7,973 nucleotides of DNA from Comamonadaceae bacterium (GTDB taxonomy: Bacteria > Pseudomonadota > Gammaproteobacteria > Burkholderiales > Burkholderiaceae_C), in contig CANJXV010000111.1 of NCBI GenBank assembly GCA_947478935.1, positions 1 to 7,973 on the forward strand, in the 5' to 3' direction. The position numbers and the translations under genes were made by a program. The notes beneath the pieces were generated by a model. The model saw nothing but the letters and a program-made list of their open reading frames with translations. It was not told the origin of the DNA and made no database searches. Below are positions 1 through 7,219 of the stretch, in pieces; the stretch's first letter is position 1; each line of letters starts with the position of its first letter.

Positions 1-621
1 AGCGTGTTTGACAACTACATTCAAGAGCCTGCCTACCTGTCGGGCATGATCGCTGGCGGCATGACCAAGAGCAACAAGATCGGCATGGTCGGCGGCTTCC
101 CGATCCCGGAAGTGAACCGCTTGATGAACGCCTTCATGGCCGGTGCGCTCGAAGTCAATCCCAAGATCGAATTTAGCGTGAGCTTTATCAACAGCTGGTT
201 TGATCCACCCAAGGCCAAAGAAGCCGCTTTTGCCATGATCGACAAAGGCGCTGATGTGATGTACGCCGAGCGCTTTGGTGTCTCTGACGCCGCCAAAGAA
301 AAAGGCAAGCTAGCCATTGGCAATGTGATCAACACCCAAGCGCAATACCCAGATACGGTAGTGGCCTCCGCCCTATGGCACTTCGAGCCTTCGGCTGACC
401 GCGCGATCAAACTGGCAAAAGACGGCAAATTCACCGCCGAAGACTATGGCCAGTATTCAATGATGAAGTACAAAGGTTCATCATTGGCGCCGCTGGGAAC
501 TTTTGAGAAAAAAGTACCCGCCGAGATCGTGGCCAAAGTAGCCGCCAAGGAAAAGGCGATTACGGAAGGCAAATTTACCGTCAAGGTGGACGATAACCAA
601 CCCAAATCGACCGCCAAGTAA
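1..621 (+). CDS. BMP-family ABC transporter substrate-binding protein, 3' part
   Basis: This is the C-terminal 206 codons of a periplasmic binding protein of the BMP/Med (PnrA-like) family, open at the left edge and ending at TAA 619-621. The family captures nucleosides or related compounds in the periplasm and passes them to a NupA/B/C-type ABC importer. Visible family features, numbering the fragment from base 1, are a YLSGMIAG helix (about 12-19), the strand KIGMVGGFPIPEV (26-38), SWFDPPKAKEAA (65-76) followed by DKGADVM (81-87), and a late ALWHFEP stretch (124-130). Full-length members are about 330-360 residues, so roughly 130-150 residues, including the signal peptide and first lobe, lie upstream. 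The ATPase and both permeases of the same transporter class follow directly, which supports the call. The exact ligand cannot be read from this fragment. The reading frame is intact, with a Lys-rich C-terminus. Confidence 0.92.
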   Translation, partial: SVFDNYIQEPAYLSGMIAGGMTKSNKIGMVGGFPIPEVNRLMNAFMAGALEVNPKIEFSVSFINSWFDPPKAKEAAFAMIDKGADVMYAERFGVSDAAKEKGKLAIGNVINTQAQYPDTVVASALWHFEPSADRAIKLAKDGKFTAEDYGQYSMMKYKGSSLAPLGTFEKKVPAEIVAKVAAKEKAITEGKFTVKVDDNQPKSTAK

Positions 622-650
622 GCGAACCGCCCGCTTCACGGCACTACCCA

Positions 651-681
651 ACACACTCCGCAGCCCGGAGTGTGTTTTTTT
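651..681 (+). terminator. Intrinsic terminator between binding-protein and ATPase genes
   Basis: A perfect 10-bp inverted repeat (ACACACTCCG at 651-660, CGGAGTGTGT at 666-675) flanks a 5-base loop (CAGCC) and runs into seven Ts at 675-681. This is a textbook Rho-independent terminator on the + strand. It starts 29 bases after the binding-protein stop and ends exactly one base before the ATG at 682. It probably lets only part of the transcription from the binding-protein gene continue into the ATPase and permease genes, giving excess binding protein over membrane components. The downstream arm also contains the GGAG used by the next gene. The remaining part of the 622-681 gap shows no clear promoter. 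Confidence 0.85.
667..670 (+). promoter_or_regulatory. Shine-Dalgarno GGAG inside the terminator stem
   Basis: GGAG at 667-670 lies 11 bases before the ATG at 682 and is the only good ribosome-binding candidate for the ATPase gene. It selects ATG 682 over the in-frame GTG at 670, which would itself sit inside the hairpin arm and encode an odd Met-Cys-Phe-Phe leader. Because these four bases are paired in the 651-675 hairpin, read-through transcripts would have the site masked unless the hairpin is opened, for example by ribosomes or another factor. Confidence 0.6.
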
Positions 682-2235
682 ATGATCGACCGCGTTCTTT
701 CCTTATCCAACATCAGCAAACGCTTTGGCAATTTGGTCGCCAATGACGCGATCACGCTTGATCTCAAAGCGGGCGAAATTTTGGCGCTCTTAGGCGAAAA
801 CGGTGCGGGTAAGTCCACCTTGGTGTCCATCTTGTTTGGCCACTACACGGCCGACGCTGGCAGCATCACCGTGTTTGGCAAACCCCTGGCTGCGGGCGAC
901 CCCAAAGCGGCGCTAGCAGCAGGCATTGGCATGGTGCACCAGCACTTTACGCTGGCGGACAACCTCAGCGTTCTGGACAACGTGATGATGGGCTCCGAAT
1001 CGCTATGGCAAGTACACACACGCCGCGCTGCGGCACGCCACAAGCTGGCCGAAGTAGCCCAGCGATTTGGCCTGACGGTGGACGCTGACGCCCCGGTTTC
1101 CAAGCTGTCGGTGGGTGAGCGCCAACGGGTCGAGATACTCAAAGCCCTGTACCGAGGCGTACGCATTCTTATTTTGGATGAACCCACTGCCGTGCTCACG
1201 CCGCAAGAAAGCGAATCGCTGTTTGCGGTGCTGGCGCACATGGTGGCCCAAGGCTTATCGATTATTTTTATAAGCCACAAGTTGGCCGAAGTGCTGCGCG
1301 TCTCTGACCGGGTAGCGGTGCTGCGCGCAGGCAAACTGGTAGCGCAGGCCGATGCCCGCAGCACCACCCAAGCCCAGCTAGCGCAATGGATGGTAGGGCA
1401 CGAAGTCAGCCCACCGCAACGCCGACCGTCGCAGCGTACCGGACAGGCCGTATGCGTGCTGAACCAGGTCAGCACCGCGCCGGCCCGCGAGCGGCTCGAT
1501 GGTGTTTCACTGACCCTGCACAGCGGCGAAATCGTGGCCATTGCGGGTATCTCCGGCAATGGGCAAGTCGCGCTGGCCGAGGTACTGTGCGGCACGCGCC
1601 GCATCGCGGCTGGGCGCATTGAATTGATGGGCCAGCCGCTGCCGCAAGCGCCTTCCGAGTTGGTGGCTTTGGGCGTAGCGCGTATTCCTGAAGACCGCCA
1701 TGGTGTGGGCCTGGTCGGCGATTTACCTGTCTGGGAAAACGCCGTCTCTGAGCGCCTGCGCAGCCCCATTTTTTCGCGCGCGTTCTGGGTGAAGCGCCGC
1801 ATGGCGCAGGCCTATGCCAAGGCCGTGATAGCGCGCTTTGACGTGCGTGGCGGCGGGTCTACTACACCCGCACGTTCGCTGTCCGGGGGCAATTTGCAAA
1901 AGCTGGTGCTGGGGCGCGCCTTGATGCACCCCGGCAGCCTGGACGATGCAGACACGCGCGCCTTCACGCCCAAGCTCATCGTCGCGCACCAGCCTACTTG
2001 GGGCTTGGACATTGGCGCGGTGGCCTATGTGCAAGAGCAACTTATCGCTGCGCGCGATGCAGGCGCAGCCGTGTTGCTGATTTCGGACGATCTGGATGAA
2101 GTGCTCACGCTGGGCGACCGCGTAGCTGTGATGCATGGCGGCCATCTGGGCCAAGCCAAGCCTGCGCTGGGCTGGAGTCGTGAATCCATAGGGCTGGCCA
2201 TGGCCGGGGCAGAGGAAGTGGCGCATGCGGCTTGA
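682..2235 (+). CDS. BMP-type (nucleoside-class) ABC importer, double-domain ATPase
   Basis: This cytoplasmic ATPase powers the importer served by the preceding BMP protein; it is like NupA/YufO and RbsA/MglA in layout. Counted from ATG 682 (517 aa), the N-terminal domain is complete: Walker A GENGAGKST (38-46), Q-loop Gln87, signature LSVGERQ (142-148), Walker B LILDEP with Asp166/Glu167, and switch His199 in FISHK. The C-terminal domain is degenerate: GISGNGQ (289-295) replaces Walker A, the signature LSGGNLQ (400-406) is kept, LIVAHQPTWGLD (432-443) lacks the usual Walker B Asp-Glu, and ISDDLDEV has Asp at the switch-His position. This asymmetry is normal for the family. A short extra stretch rich in Asp (about 415-429) sits between the signature helix and the second Walker B region. 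An in-frame GTG at 670 is rejected as start because it lies within the terminator hairpin. The end overlaps the first permease gene by 11 bases. Confidence 0.93.
   Translation: MIDRVLSLSNISKRFGNLVANDAITLDLKAGEILALLGENGAGKSTLVSILFGHYTADAGSITVFGKPLAAGDPKAALAAGIGMVHQHFTLADNLSVLDNVMMGSESLWQVHTRRAAARHKLAEVAQRFGLTVDADAPVSKLSVGERQRVEILKALYRGVRILILDEPTAVLTPQESESLFAVLAHMVAQGLSIIFISHKLAEVLRVSDRVAVLRAGKLVAQADARSTTQAQLAQWMVGHEVSPPQRRPSQRTGQAVCVLNQVSTAPARERLDGVSLTLHSGEIVAIAGISGNGQVALAEVLCGTRRIAAGRIELMGQPLPQAPSELVALGVARIPEDRHGVGLVGDLPVWENAVSERLRSPIFSRAFWVKRRMAQAYAKAVIARFDVRGGGSTTPARSLSGGNLQKLVLGRALMHPGSLDDADTRAFTPKLIVAHQPTWGLDIGAVAYVQEQLIAARDAGAAVLLISDDLDEVLTLGDRVAVMHGGHLGQAKPALGWSRESIGLAMAGAEEVAHAA
2212..2216 (+). 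promoter_or_regulatory. Ribosome binding site of the first permease gene
   Basis: GAGGA at 2212-2216, inside the end of the ATPase gene, is 8 bases before ATG 2225. It fixes the permease start although this start overlaps the upstream gene by 11 bases, and it indicates coupled translation. Confidence 0.6.
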
Positions 2236-3286
2236 AAGGCGCCAACACAGCTCGGCGTGGGCCTTAGTGCTAGCGCCTATTGGCGCAGTCGCATTCACTT
2301 TGCTGGTCAGCGCGTTGCTGGTGCGTTGGGCCGGAGCACCGGTGGGACAGACCTACGCGCTGCTACTGCAGGGCGCCTATGGCTCGGTGTTCGCGCTGAG
2401 CGAAACGCTCACCCGCGCGATCCCGCTGATGCTCACCGGGCTGGCAGCTACGGTGGCCTTTAAGGCCCGACTGTTCAACATCGGTGCCGAAGGGCAACTG
2501 TATGTCGGTGCGCTTGCGGCGGTGGCGGTGGGCGGCATGCACGATGGCACCGGTCTTGCATTGCCATCTGCGCTCTTGTTTGTCTTGATGATGCTGTGCG
2601 CCGCGCTCGCTGGTGCATTGTTGCTACTGGGGCCTGCGCTCATGAAAGCGCGCCTGGGTGTTGACGAGGTAGTAACGACGCTGCTTTTGAACTTCATTGT
2701 GTTGCTGCTGGTATCGCTGATGCTAGACGGCCCGATGAAGGACCCGACCGCCATGGGCTGGCCGCAAAGCGTCGCGCTGATGGGAGAACTGGAGCTGGCC
2801 AAACTCATTCCCCAAACTCGGGTGCACACCGGGCTGCTATTTGCTATGTCGCTTGCAGTGGCGTTATGGGCTTTGATGAAATACACGGTGCTGGGTTTCG
2901 ATATTCGAGCTTTGGGCGCCAATCCGCGCGCCGCTGCGTTTTGCGGGGTGCCGGTCACGCGCACCATGGTGGCGGTGGCGCTGATATCAGGCGCACTGGC
3001 CGGCCTGGCCGGCGCAATCGAGGTGGCCGGACGCACCAGTTATTTGACGCTGGATATGTCGCCGGGCTATGGCTACAGCGGCATTGTCATTGCCATGTTG
3101 GCAGCGCTACATCCGCTGGCGGTGGTGGTGGCTAGTGTCTTTGTAGCGGGCATGCTGGTAGGCGCAGACAGCATGAGCCGGGCCGTGGGCGTACCCACTT
3201 TCATTGCCGATGTGATCGTGGCCGCTTCGCTCATATCGGTGCTGGTGGCCACCTTGCTAACGCAGTACCGGGTGCGCTGGAAATGA
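2225..3286 (+). CDS. BMP-type ABC importer permease 1 (NupB/YufP-like)
   Basis: This inner-membrane permease has 353 residues, a usual length for the first permease of nucleoside-class BPD_transp_2 importers. It starts with a short basic tail (RLERR) and a first membrane segment at about 14-35. Family hallmarks are FKARLFNIGAEGQLYVGA (79-96), LGVDEVVTTLLLNFI (144-158), GFDIRALGANPRAAAFCGV (224-242, the coupling-loop region facing the ATPase) and GYGYSGIVIAMLAA (281-294). About eight to ten hydrophobic segments can be counted. It should form a heterodimer with the product of 3283-4206 and make the pore for the ligand delivered by the BMP protein. Its start overlaps the ATPase gene by 11 bases and its stop shares the ATGA junction with the next gene, so it is tightly coupled to both. 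Nothing is disrupted. Confidence 0.93.
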   Translation: MRLERRQHSSAWALVLAPIGAVAFTLLVSALLVRWAGAPVGQTYALLLQGAYGSVFALSETLTRAIPLMLTGLAATVAFKARLFNIGAEGQLYVGALAAVAVGGMHDGTGLALPSALLFVLMMLCAALAGALLLLGPALMKARLGVDEVVTTLLLNFIVLLLVSLMLDGPMKDPTAMGWPQSVALMGELELAKLIPQTRVHTGLLFAMSLAVALWALMKYTVLGFDIRALGANPRAAAFCGVPVTRTMVAVALISGALAGLAGAIEVAGRTSYLTLDMSPGYGYSGIVIAMLAALHPLAVVVASVFVAGMLVGADSMSRAVGVPTFIADVIVAASLISVLVATLLTQYRVRWK

Positions 3287-4206
3287 GCGAGTTTGTAGAC
3301 ATCCTCAACAACCCGGCGTTTTGGGTGGCGGTCCTGCGCATTGCCACACCGCTGATTTTGGGCACGCTGGGCGTGCTGTTGTGCGAGCGGGCGGGGGTCT
3401 TGAATTTAGGTATTGAAGGCATCATGGTCGCCGGGGCCTTTACCGGTTGGCTGGCAGTTTATTTGGGCGCCGGGCTGTGGGGCGGTGTCCTGGTGGCGGC
3501 GCTTACTGGCGCGGCGCTGGGCTTGTTGCACGCGTTTCTGACCGTGGTACTGGCACTTTCGCAACATGTATCGGGCTTGGGTATTACCTTGCTGGCCACT
3601 GCGCTGAGTTATTTTGGCTACCGCGTGAGTTTTCCCAAGGTATCAACACCGCCCACCATCACACCCTTCCAAGAAATGGATTGGCTTGTGCTACCCATAA
3701 TTTCAGAGCAAACACCCCTGACCCTGCTAGCCTTGGTATCAGTGCCGGTCGTGGCTTATGTTTTGTACCGCACACCGGTCGGTCTAGCGGTGCGCATGGT
3801 GGGCGAGAACCCACACGCCGCCGAAGGCCAGGGCGTGTCGGTGGTGGGCGTGCGCACCGGCGCGATTGTGTTGGGTTCGGCCTTTATGGGCGTGGCCGGT
3901 TCCTTTCTCACGCTGTCCGCGTTTAACGCTTTTTTCTTTAACATGGTCAACGGGCGCGGTTGGATTTGCGTGGCGCTGGTGGTGTTTGCGTCCTGGCGTC
4001 CGGGCAAAGCTTTGTTGGGTGCTTTGCTGTTCGCGTTTTTTGATGCACTGCAACTGCGCCTGCAGCAGTCCGGTGTAGCGGTGCTACCCTATCAGGTGTA
4101 CCTGATGCTGCCCTATGTGCTGTCCATACTGGCATTGGTGCTGGTGGCACGCAAGGCGAGCTATCCGCAAGCCTTGATGAAACCCTACCGCAAAGGTGAA
4201 CGCTAA
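3283..4206 (+). CDS. BMP-type ABC importer permease 2 (NupC/YufQ-like)
   Basis: This is the second inner-membrane permease of the first importer, 307 residues, typical for this shorter partner. Hallmarks are a leading segment (about 13-35), ERAGVLNLGIEGIMVAGA (35-52), a Gly/Ala/Leu-rich hairpin at 60-92, GLAVRMVGENPHAAEGQGV (167-185, the likely ATPase-coupling loop) and GRGWICVALVVFASWRP (224-240). The tail is basic (KPYRKGER). The two permeases share an ancestral plan (FNIGAEG in one, LNLGIEG in the other) but are clearly diverged, as expected of an obligate heterodimer. The start codon is in an ATGA overlap with the preceding stop and has only a weak upstream purine stretch, so its translation probably depends on ribosomes finishing the previous gene. 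The stop TAA directly abuts the ATG of the deaminase gene. Confidence 0.93.
   Translation: MSEFVDILNNPAFWVAVLRIATPLILGTLGVLLCERAGVLNLGIEGIMVAGAFTGWLAVYLGAGLWGGVLVAALTGAALGLLHAFLTVVLALSQHVSGLGITLLATALSYFGYRVSFPKVSTPPTITPFQEMDWLVLPIISEQTPLTLLALVSVPVVAYVLYRTPVGLAVRMVGENPHAAEGQGVSVVGVRTGAIVLGSAFMGVAGSFLTLSAFNAFFFNMVNGRGWICVALVVFASWRPGKALLGALLFAFFDALQLRLQQSGVAVLPYQVYLMLPYVLSILALVLVARKASYPQALMKPYRKGER
4192..4199 (+). promoter_or_regulatory. Strong ribosome binding site of the deaminase gene
   Basis: AAAGGTGA at 4192-4199 is close to consensus and lies 7 bases before ATG 4207. It is placed inside the last codons of the permease gene. It is the best-looking ribosome site in the window, which suggests the deaminase is made well relative to the membrane proteins. 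Confidence 0.6.
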
Positions 4207-5508
4207 ATGCTCGATCTACTGATCCACAATGCCACCCTGCCCGACGGCCGCAGCGGCATGTCGGTCGCGGTGCAAGACGGCCGCATAGCGGAAGTGTCAG
4301 CCAGCCTGCAAGCACCGGCGCATGAGAGCGTAGATGCGCAAGGCCAGTTGCTCAGCCCGCCGTTTATCGACGCGCACTTTCATATGGACGCCACGCTGAG
4401 CTACGGCCTGCCGCGCGTCAATGACTCGGGCACGCTGCTCGAGGGCATTGCACTGTGGGGCGAGCTCAAGCCGCACCTGACGCACGAGGCCCTGGTGGGC
4501 CGCGCTATGGCCTATTGCGACTGGGCCGTGGGCAAAGGTCTGCTGGCCATACGCACGCATGTGGATGTGTGTGATCCGCGCCTCTTGGCGGTCGATGCAC
4601 TGCTAGAAGTGAAGCGCCGCGTCGCGCCCTACATCGATATGCAGCTAGTGGCCTTTCCGCAAGACGGCGTGTTGCGCGGCAAGAGCGGCCCGCAGGAGCA
4701 CATGGACTGCCTCAAGCGCGCGCTGGACAAAGGCGTGGACGTGGTCGGCGGCATTCCGCACTTTGAACGCACCATGGCCGACGGAGCACTGAGCGTAAAG
4801 CTTTTGTGCGAATTGGCCGCAGAGCGCGGCCTGCGCGTAGACATGCATTGCGACGAGTCCGACGACCCGCATTCGCGCCACATCGAGACGCTGGCCTTTG
4901 AGACGCAACGCCTGGGCCTGCAAGGCCGCGTCACCGGATCGCACCTTACGTCTATGCACAGCATGGACAACTACTACGTCAGCAAACTCATTCCTTTGAT
5001 TGCCGAAGGCGGCCTGCATGTCGTGGCCAACCCGCTGATCAACATCACCTTGCAAGGCCGGCACGACAGCTACCCCAAGCGGCGCGGCATGACCCGCGTG
5101 CCCGAGTTGCTAGCCGCTGGCGTGAACGTGTCCTTCGGGCAAGACTGCGCGATGGACCCCTGGTACTCGCTAGGCAGCGGCGACATGCTGGAAGTGGCAC
5201 ACATGGGCCTGCACGTAGGCCAGATGACCAGCCAGGCCGCCATGGCCCAATGCTTTGCCGCGGTAACCACCCACCCCGCGCGCGCGCTGGGTTTGGAAGG
5301 CTATGGCATCGCCGCCGGTTGCCACGCGGACATGGTCTTACTGCAGGCCAGCGACCCGGTGGAAGCCATCCGCCTGCGCGCTACCCGCTTGCGCGTTTAC
5401 CGGCGTGGCACACTGATTGCCCAAGCCCCCGCAAATACCAGCACTTTGCACATGCCAGGCCGCCCGGCCAGCACCGCCTTCAGGCATGATGCTATTTCGC
5501 GTTTTTGA
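4207..5508 (+). CDS. CodA-like amidohydrolase, cytosine/5-methylcytosine deaminase candidate
   Basis: This 433-residue cytoplasmic metal-dependent amidohydrolase resembles E. coli cytosine deaminase CodA along its whole length. It should remove an amino group from a pyrimidine or similar ring, for example cytosine to uracil. Expected metal and active-site residues are present: His57 and His59 in FIDAHFHMD, Gln152 in AFPQDG (equivalent to CodA Gln156), His214 and Glu217 in DMHCDE, His246 in GSHLTSMHS, Asp313 in FGQDC, and Trp319 in DPWY. From His214 on, the numbering equals that of CodA. The clear difference is Cys314 where CodA has Asp314, a residue tied to exclusion of 5-methylcytosine. N-terminal (about 1-50) and C-terminal (about 370-410) parts form the usual small beta-sandwich. 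The gene follows the importer without a gap, so it likely acts on the imported compound. Isoguanine, creatinine-like or other amino-heterocycles are alternatives; the family call is firm, the substrate is not. Confidence 0.88.
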   Translation: MLDLLIHNATLPDGRSGMSVAVQDGRIAEVSASLQAPAHESVDAQGQLLSPPFIDAHFHMDATLSYGLPRVNDSGTLLEGIALWGELKPHLTHEALVGRAMAYCDWAVGKGLLAIRTHVDVCDPRLLAVDALLEVKRRVAPYIDMQLVAFPQDGVLRGKSGPQEHMDCLKRALDKGVDVVGGIPHFERTMADGALSVKLLCELAAERGLRVDMHCDESDDPHSRHIETLAFETQRLGLQGRVTGSHLTSMHSMDNYYVSKLIPLIAEGGLHVVANPLINITLQGRHDSYPKRRGMTRVPELLAAGVNVSFGQDCAMDPWYSLGSGDMLEVAHMGLHVGQMTSQAAMAQCFAAVTTHPARALGLEGYGIAAGCHADMVLLQASDPVEAIRLRATRLRVYRRGTLIAQAPANTSTLHMPGRPASTAFRHDAISRF

Positions 5509-5523
5509 TTAAGACTTTTTTAC
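5509..5523 (+). other. Short AT-rich junction between the deaminase and second importer
   Basis: These 15 bases between the deaminase stop and ATG 5524 are AT-rich (ending in a six-T run plus AC) and stand out from the GC-rich surroundings. No good Shine-Dalgarno is visible; at most AAGA about ten bases ahead of the start. No convincing stem precedes the T-run, so I do not call a terminator. Confidence 0.5.
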
Positions 5524-6327
5524 ATGATCGCATCCCCCGCGTCCAGCCCTGCTCCGGTTCCTGCCGTAGAAGTGCGTCAGGCCTCACTGATTTACAACCC
5601 CCAGCAGGCTCCGGTCCATGCGCTGGCCGACATTGACCTGACGATTGCGCCGGGTGAGTTTGTGTCACTCATCGGCCCATCAGGCTGCGGCAAGACCACG
5701 CTCTTGCGCGTGATTGCGGACTTGGAGCACATAACCTCGGGCTCGGTCCAGGTCAACGGCGTGTCGCCACACGAGGCGCGTTTGGCGCGTGCATACGGTT
5801 ATGTGTTTCAAGCGCCCGCGTTGTTTGCCTGGCGAACGGTGTTGGGCAATGTGAAGCTGCCTTTGCAAATCCAGGGTAAAAGCGCTGCCCAGTGTGATGC
5901 GATTGCCCGCGAGCAATTGGAGCGCGTAGGCCTAACTGGTTTTGAAAACAAATACCCCTGGCAGCTCTCGGGCGGCATGCAGCAGCGGGCATCTATTGCG
6001 CGGGCGCTTTCCTTTGAGCCACGCATCTTGATGATGGACGAGCCCTTTGGCGCCTTGGACGAAATCACCCGCGACCGGCTCAACGAACAATTGCAGCAAC
6101 TCTGGCAACGCGAGCGGCGCACCGTCGTGTTTGTAACGCACTCGATCGCCGAGGCGGTGTATTTGTCGACGCGCATCGTGGTGATGTCGCCGCGGCCTGG
6201 GCGCATCGTGCGCGTCATCAATTCCAGCTTGCCCGACGAGCGGCATTTGGGCCTGCGCGACTCGCCAGAGTTTATGGACATGGCCCACCAAGTACGCGAG
6301 GCACTAGCCGATGGCCACCACGACTAG
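5524..6327 (+). CDS. ABC importer ATPase, nitrate/sulfonate/taurine (SsuB/TauB/ThiZ) class
   Basis: This single-domain cytoplasmic ATPase (267 aa, normal length) belongs to the class that drives uptake of nitrate, sulfonates, taurine, thiamine-precursor pyrimidines and related small molecules. All motifs are intact: Walker A GPSGCGKTT (51-59), Q-loop Gln96 in VFQAPALFAW, signature LSGGMQQ (148-154), Walker B ILMMDE (168-173), D-loop GALD (176-179) and switch His206 in FVTHSIAEA. The FAWRTVLGNV stretch after the Q-loop is typical of this class. A Pro/Ala-rich tail of about 15 residues precedes the first strand; a GTG at 5569 is a possible shorter start, but neither start has a good ribosome site, so ATG 5524 is kept. 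The gene overlaps the following permease by 17 bases. Substrate cannot be assigned without the binding protein; location beside a deaminase suggests a pyrimidine-like compound. Confidence 0.92.
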   Translation: MIASPASSPAPVPAVEVRQASLIYNPQQAPVHALADIDLTIAPGEFVSLIGPSGCGKTTLLRVIADLEHITSGSVQVNGVSPHEARLARAYGYVFQAPALFAWRTVLGNVKLPLQIQGKSAAQCDAIAREQLERVGLTGFENKYPWQLSGGMQQRASIARALSFEPRILMMDEPFGALDEITRDRLNEQLQQLWQRERRTVVFVTHSIAEAVYLSTRIVVMSPRPGRIVRVINSSLPDERHLGLRDSPEFMDMAHQVREALADGHHD

Positions 6328-7219
6328 CGCGCCGCCGCCCTCTTGGGGTCAACGCGTTTCCGAACAAGGCCTGCCGATTGCGGTGGTGCTGCTGTTCACG
6401 CTGGCCCTGTGGTACGCGCTGACGGTGTACCTGAACGCACCCGGCGCGATTGAGCGCGTGCTCGAACCCAAAGGCGCCTGGACTTGGCAAGACCTAGTGG
6501 CCGCCACCATGACAGTGCAGCGCCCGGTGCTGCCCGCGCCGCACCAGGTGGCGCTAGATTTGTACAGCAGCCTGGTCGATTGGCCGGTCACCTCGCCGCG
6601 TAATTTGTTATTCCATGTGGCCGTGACCGGGCAAAGCACTTTGGTGGGCTTTGTCATGGGTACGCTGCTGGGCCTGGTGCTGTCGGTGTGCATCGTGCAT
6701 TCACGCACCCTGGACAAAGCCCTGCTGCCCTGGATCGTGGCTTCGCAGTCCATTCCGGTGCTGGCGATTGCGCCTATCGTGCTGGTGATTTTGGGCACTA
6801 TGGGTTTTTCAGGCGTGGCGCCCAAGGCGGTGATCGCTATGTATTTGTGTTTCTTCCCGGTAACCGTGGCTATGGTGCAAGGTCTGCGCTCGCCGCAGGT
6901 GATTGAAACCGAAATGATGCACACCTACGCCGCCACGCGCTGGCAGGCTTTGTGGATGCTGCGCCTGCCCGCCGCACTGCCGTTTTTGTTTCCGGCGCTG
7001 CGCGTGGGGATTGCCGCCGGGTTGGTCGGCGCCATGGTGGCCGAGCTGCCCACCGGCGCACAAGCGGGCCTGGGCGCGCGCTTGCTGACTGGTAGCTACT
7101 ACGGGCAAACCGTGCAAATTTGGTCTGCGCTGGTGATGTCGGCCTTTGTCGGCCTGGCGCTCACTGCTTCGATGGCCGGCCTGGAAGCCCTGGTGCTTGG
7201 AAGGCGCAGGCAAGCATGA
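6311..7219 (+). CDS. ABC importer permease, SsuC/TauC class, first of a pair
   Basis: This 302-residue inner-membrane permease belongs to the BPD_transp_1 family. One membrane segment (about 21-40) is followed by an unusually long linker (about 42-75) leading to the class landmark VLPAPHQV (73-80), which normally comes soon after the first segment. The core then shows segments at about 105-129, 145-163 and 172-190, the ATPase-docking EAA loop at about 199-219 (EMMHTYAATRW then LRLPAALP), and final segments at 226-245 and 270-295. ATG 6311 has GAGG at 6298-6301 nine bases upstream and overlaps the ATPase gene by 17 bases, giving translational coupling. It is followed by a second, distinct permease through an ATGA junction, so the pore is probably a heterodimer. 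Substrate is not readable from the sequence. Confidence 0.9.
   Translation: MATTTSAPPPSWGQRVSEQGLPIAVVLLFTLALWYALTVYLNAPGAIERVLEPKGAWTWQDLVAATMTVQRPVLPAPHQVALDLYSSLVDWPVTSPRNLLFHVAVTGQSTLVGFVMGTLLGLVLSVCIVHSRTLDKALLPWIVASQSIPVLAIAPIVLVILGTMGFSGVAPKAVIAMYLCFFPVTVAMVQGLRSPQVIETEMMHTYAATRWQALWMLRLPAALPFLFPALRVGIAAGLVGAMVAELPTGAQAGLGARLLTGSYYGQTVQIWSALVMSAFVGLALTASMAGLEALVLGRRRQA

Noticed and set aside
670..681. In-frame GTG at 670 as start of the first ATPase gene
   Set aside because: It lies in the downstream arm of the terminator hairpin, uses part of the GGAG ribosome site as its own codon, and would add only an odd Cys-Phe-Phe leader. ATG 682 gives normal spacing to GGAG and a normal family N-terminus.
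843..1802. Long antisense open frame of about 319 codons opposite the first ATPase
   Set aside because: It is a shadow of a high-GC coding region: Arg/Ser/Pro-rich composition, no recognisable motifs, and the sense strand carries an intact ATPase with all expected motifs.
1858..2012. Loss of function in the first ATPase because the second domain lacks standard Walker B and switch His
   Set aside because: Degenerate second nucleotide sites are usual in BMP-type and sugar-type double ATPases; the first site is complete, so this is not evidence of decay.
2377..3036. Antisense open frame of about 219 codons opposite the first permease
   Set aside because: Low-complexity Ala/Ser/Thr-rich translation with no family features; the sense frame is a clear permease.
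5446..5520. Possible promoter or terminator ahead of the second importer
   Set aside because: TTGCAC at 5446-5451 resembles a -35 box but no -10 box occurs at proper spacing, and the T-runs at 5502-5506 and 5515-5520 are not preceded by an adjacent stable stem. A short GGCC/GGCC pairing near 5458-5469 is too far upstream.
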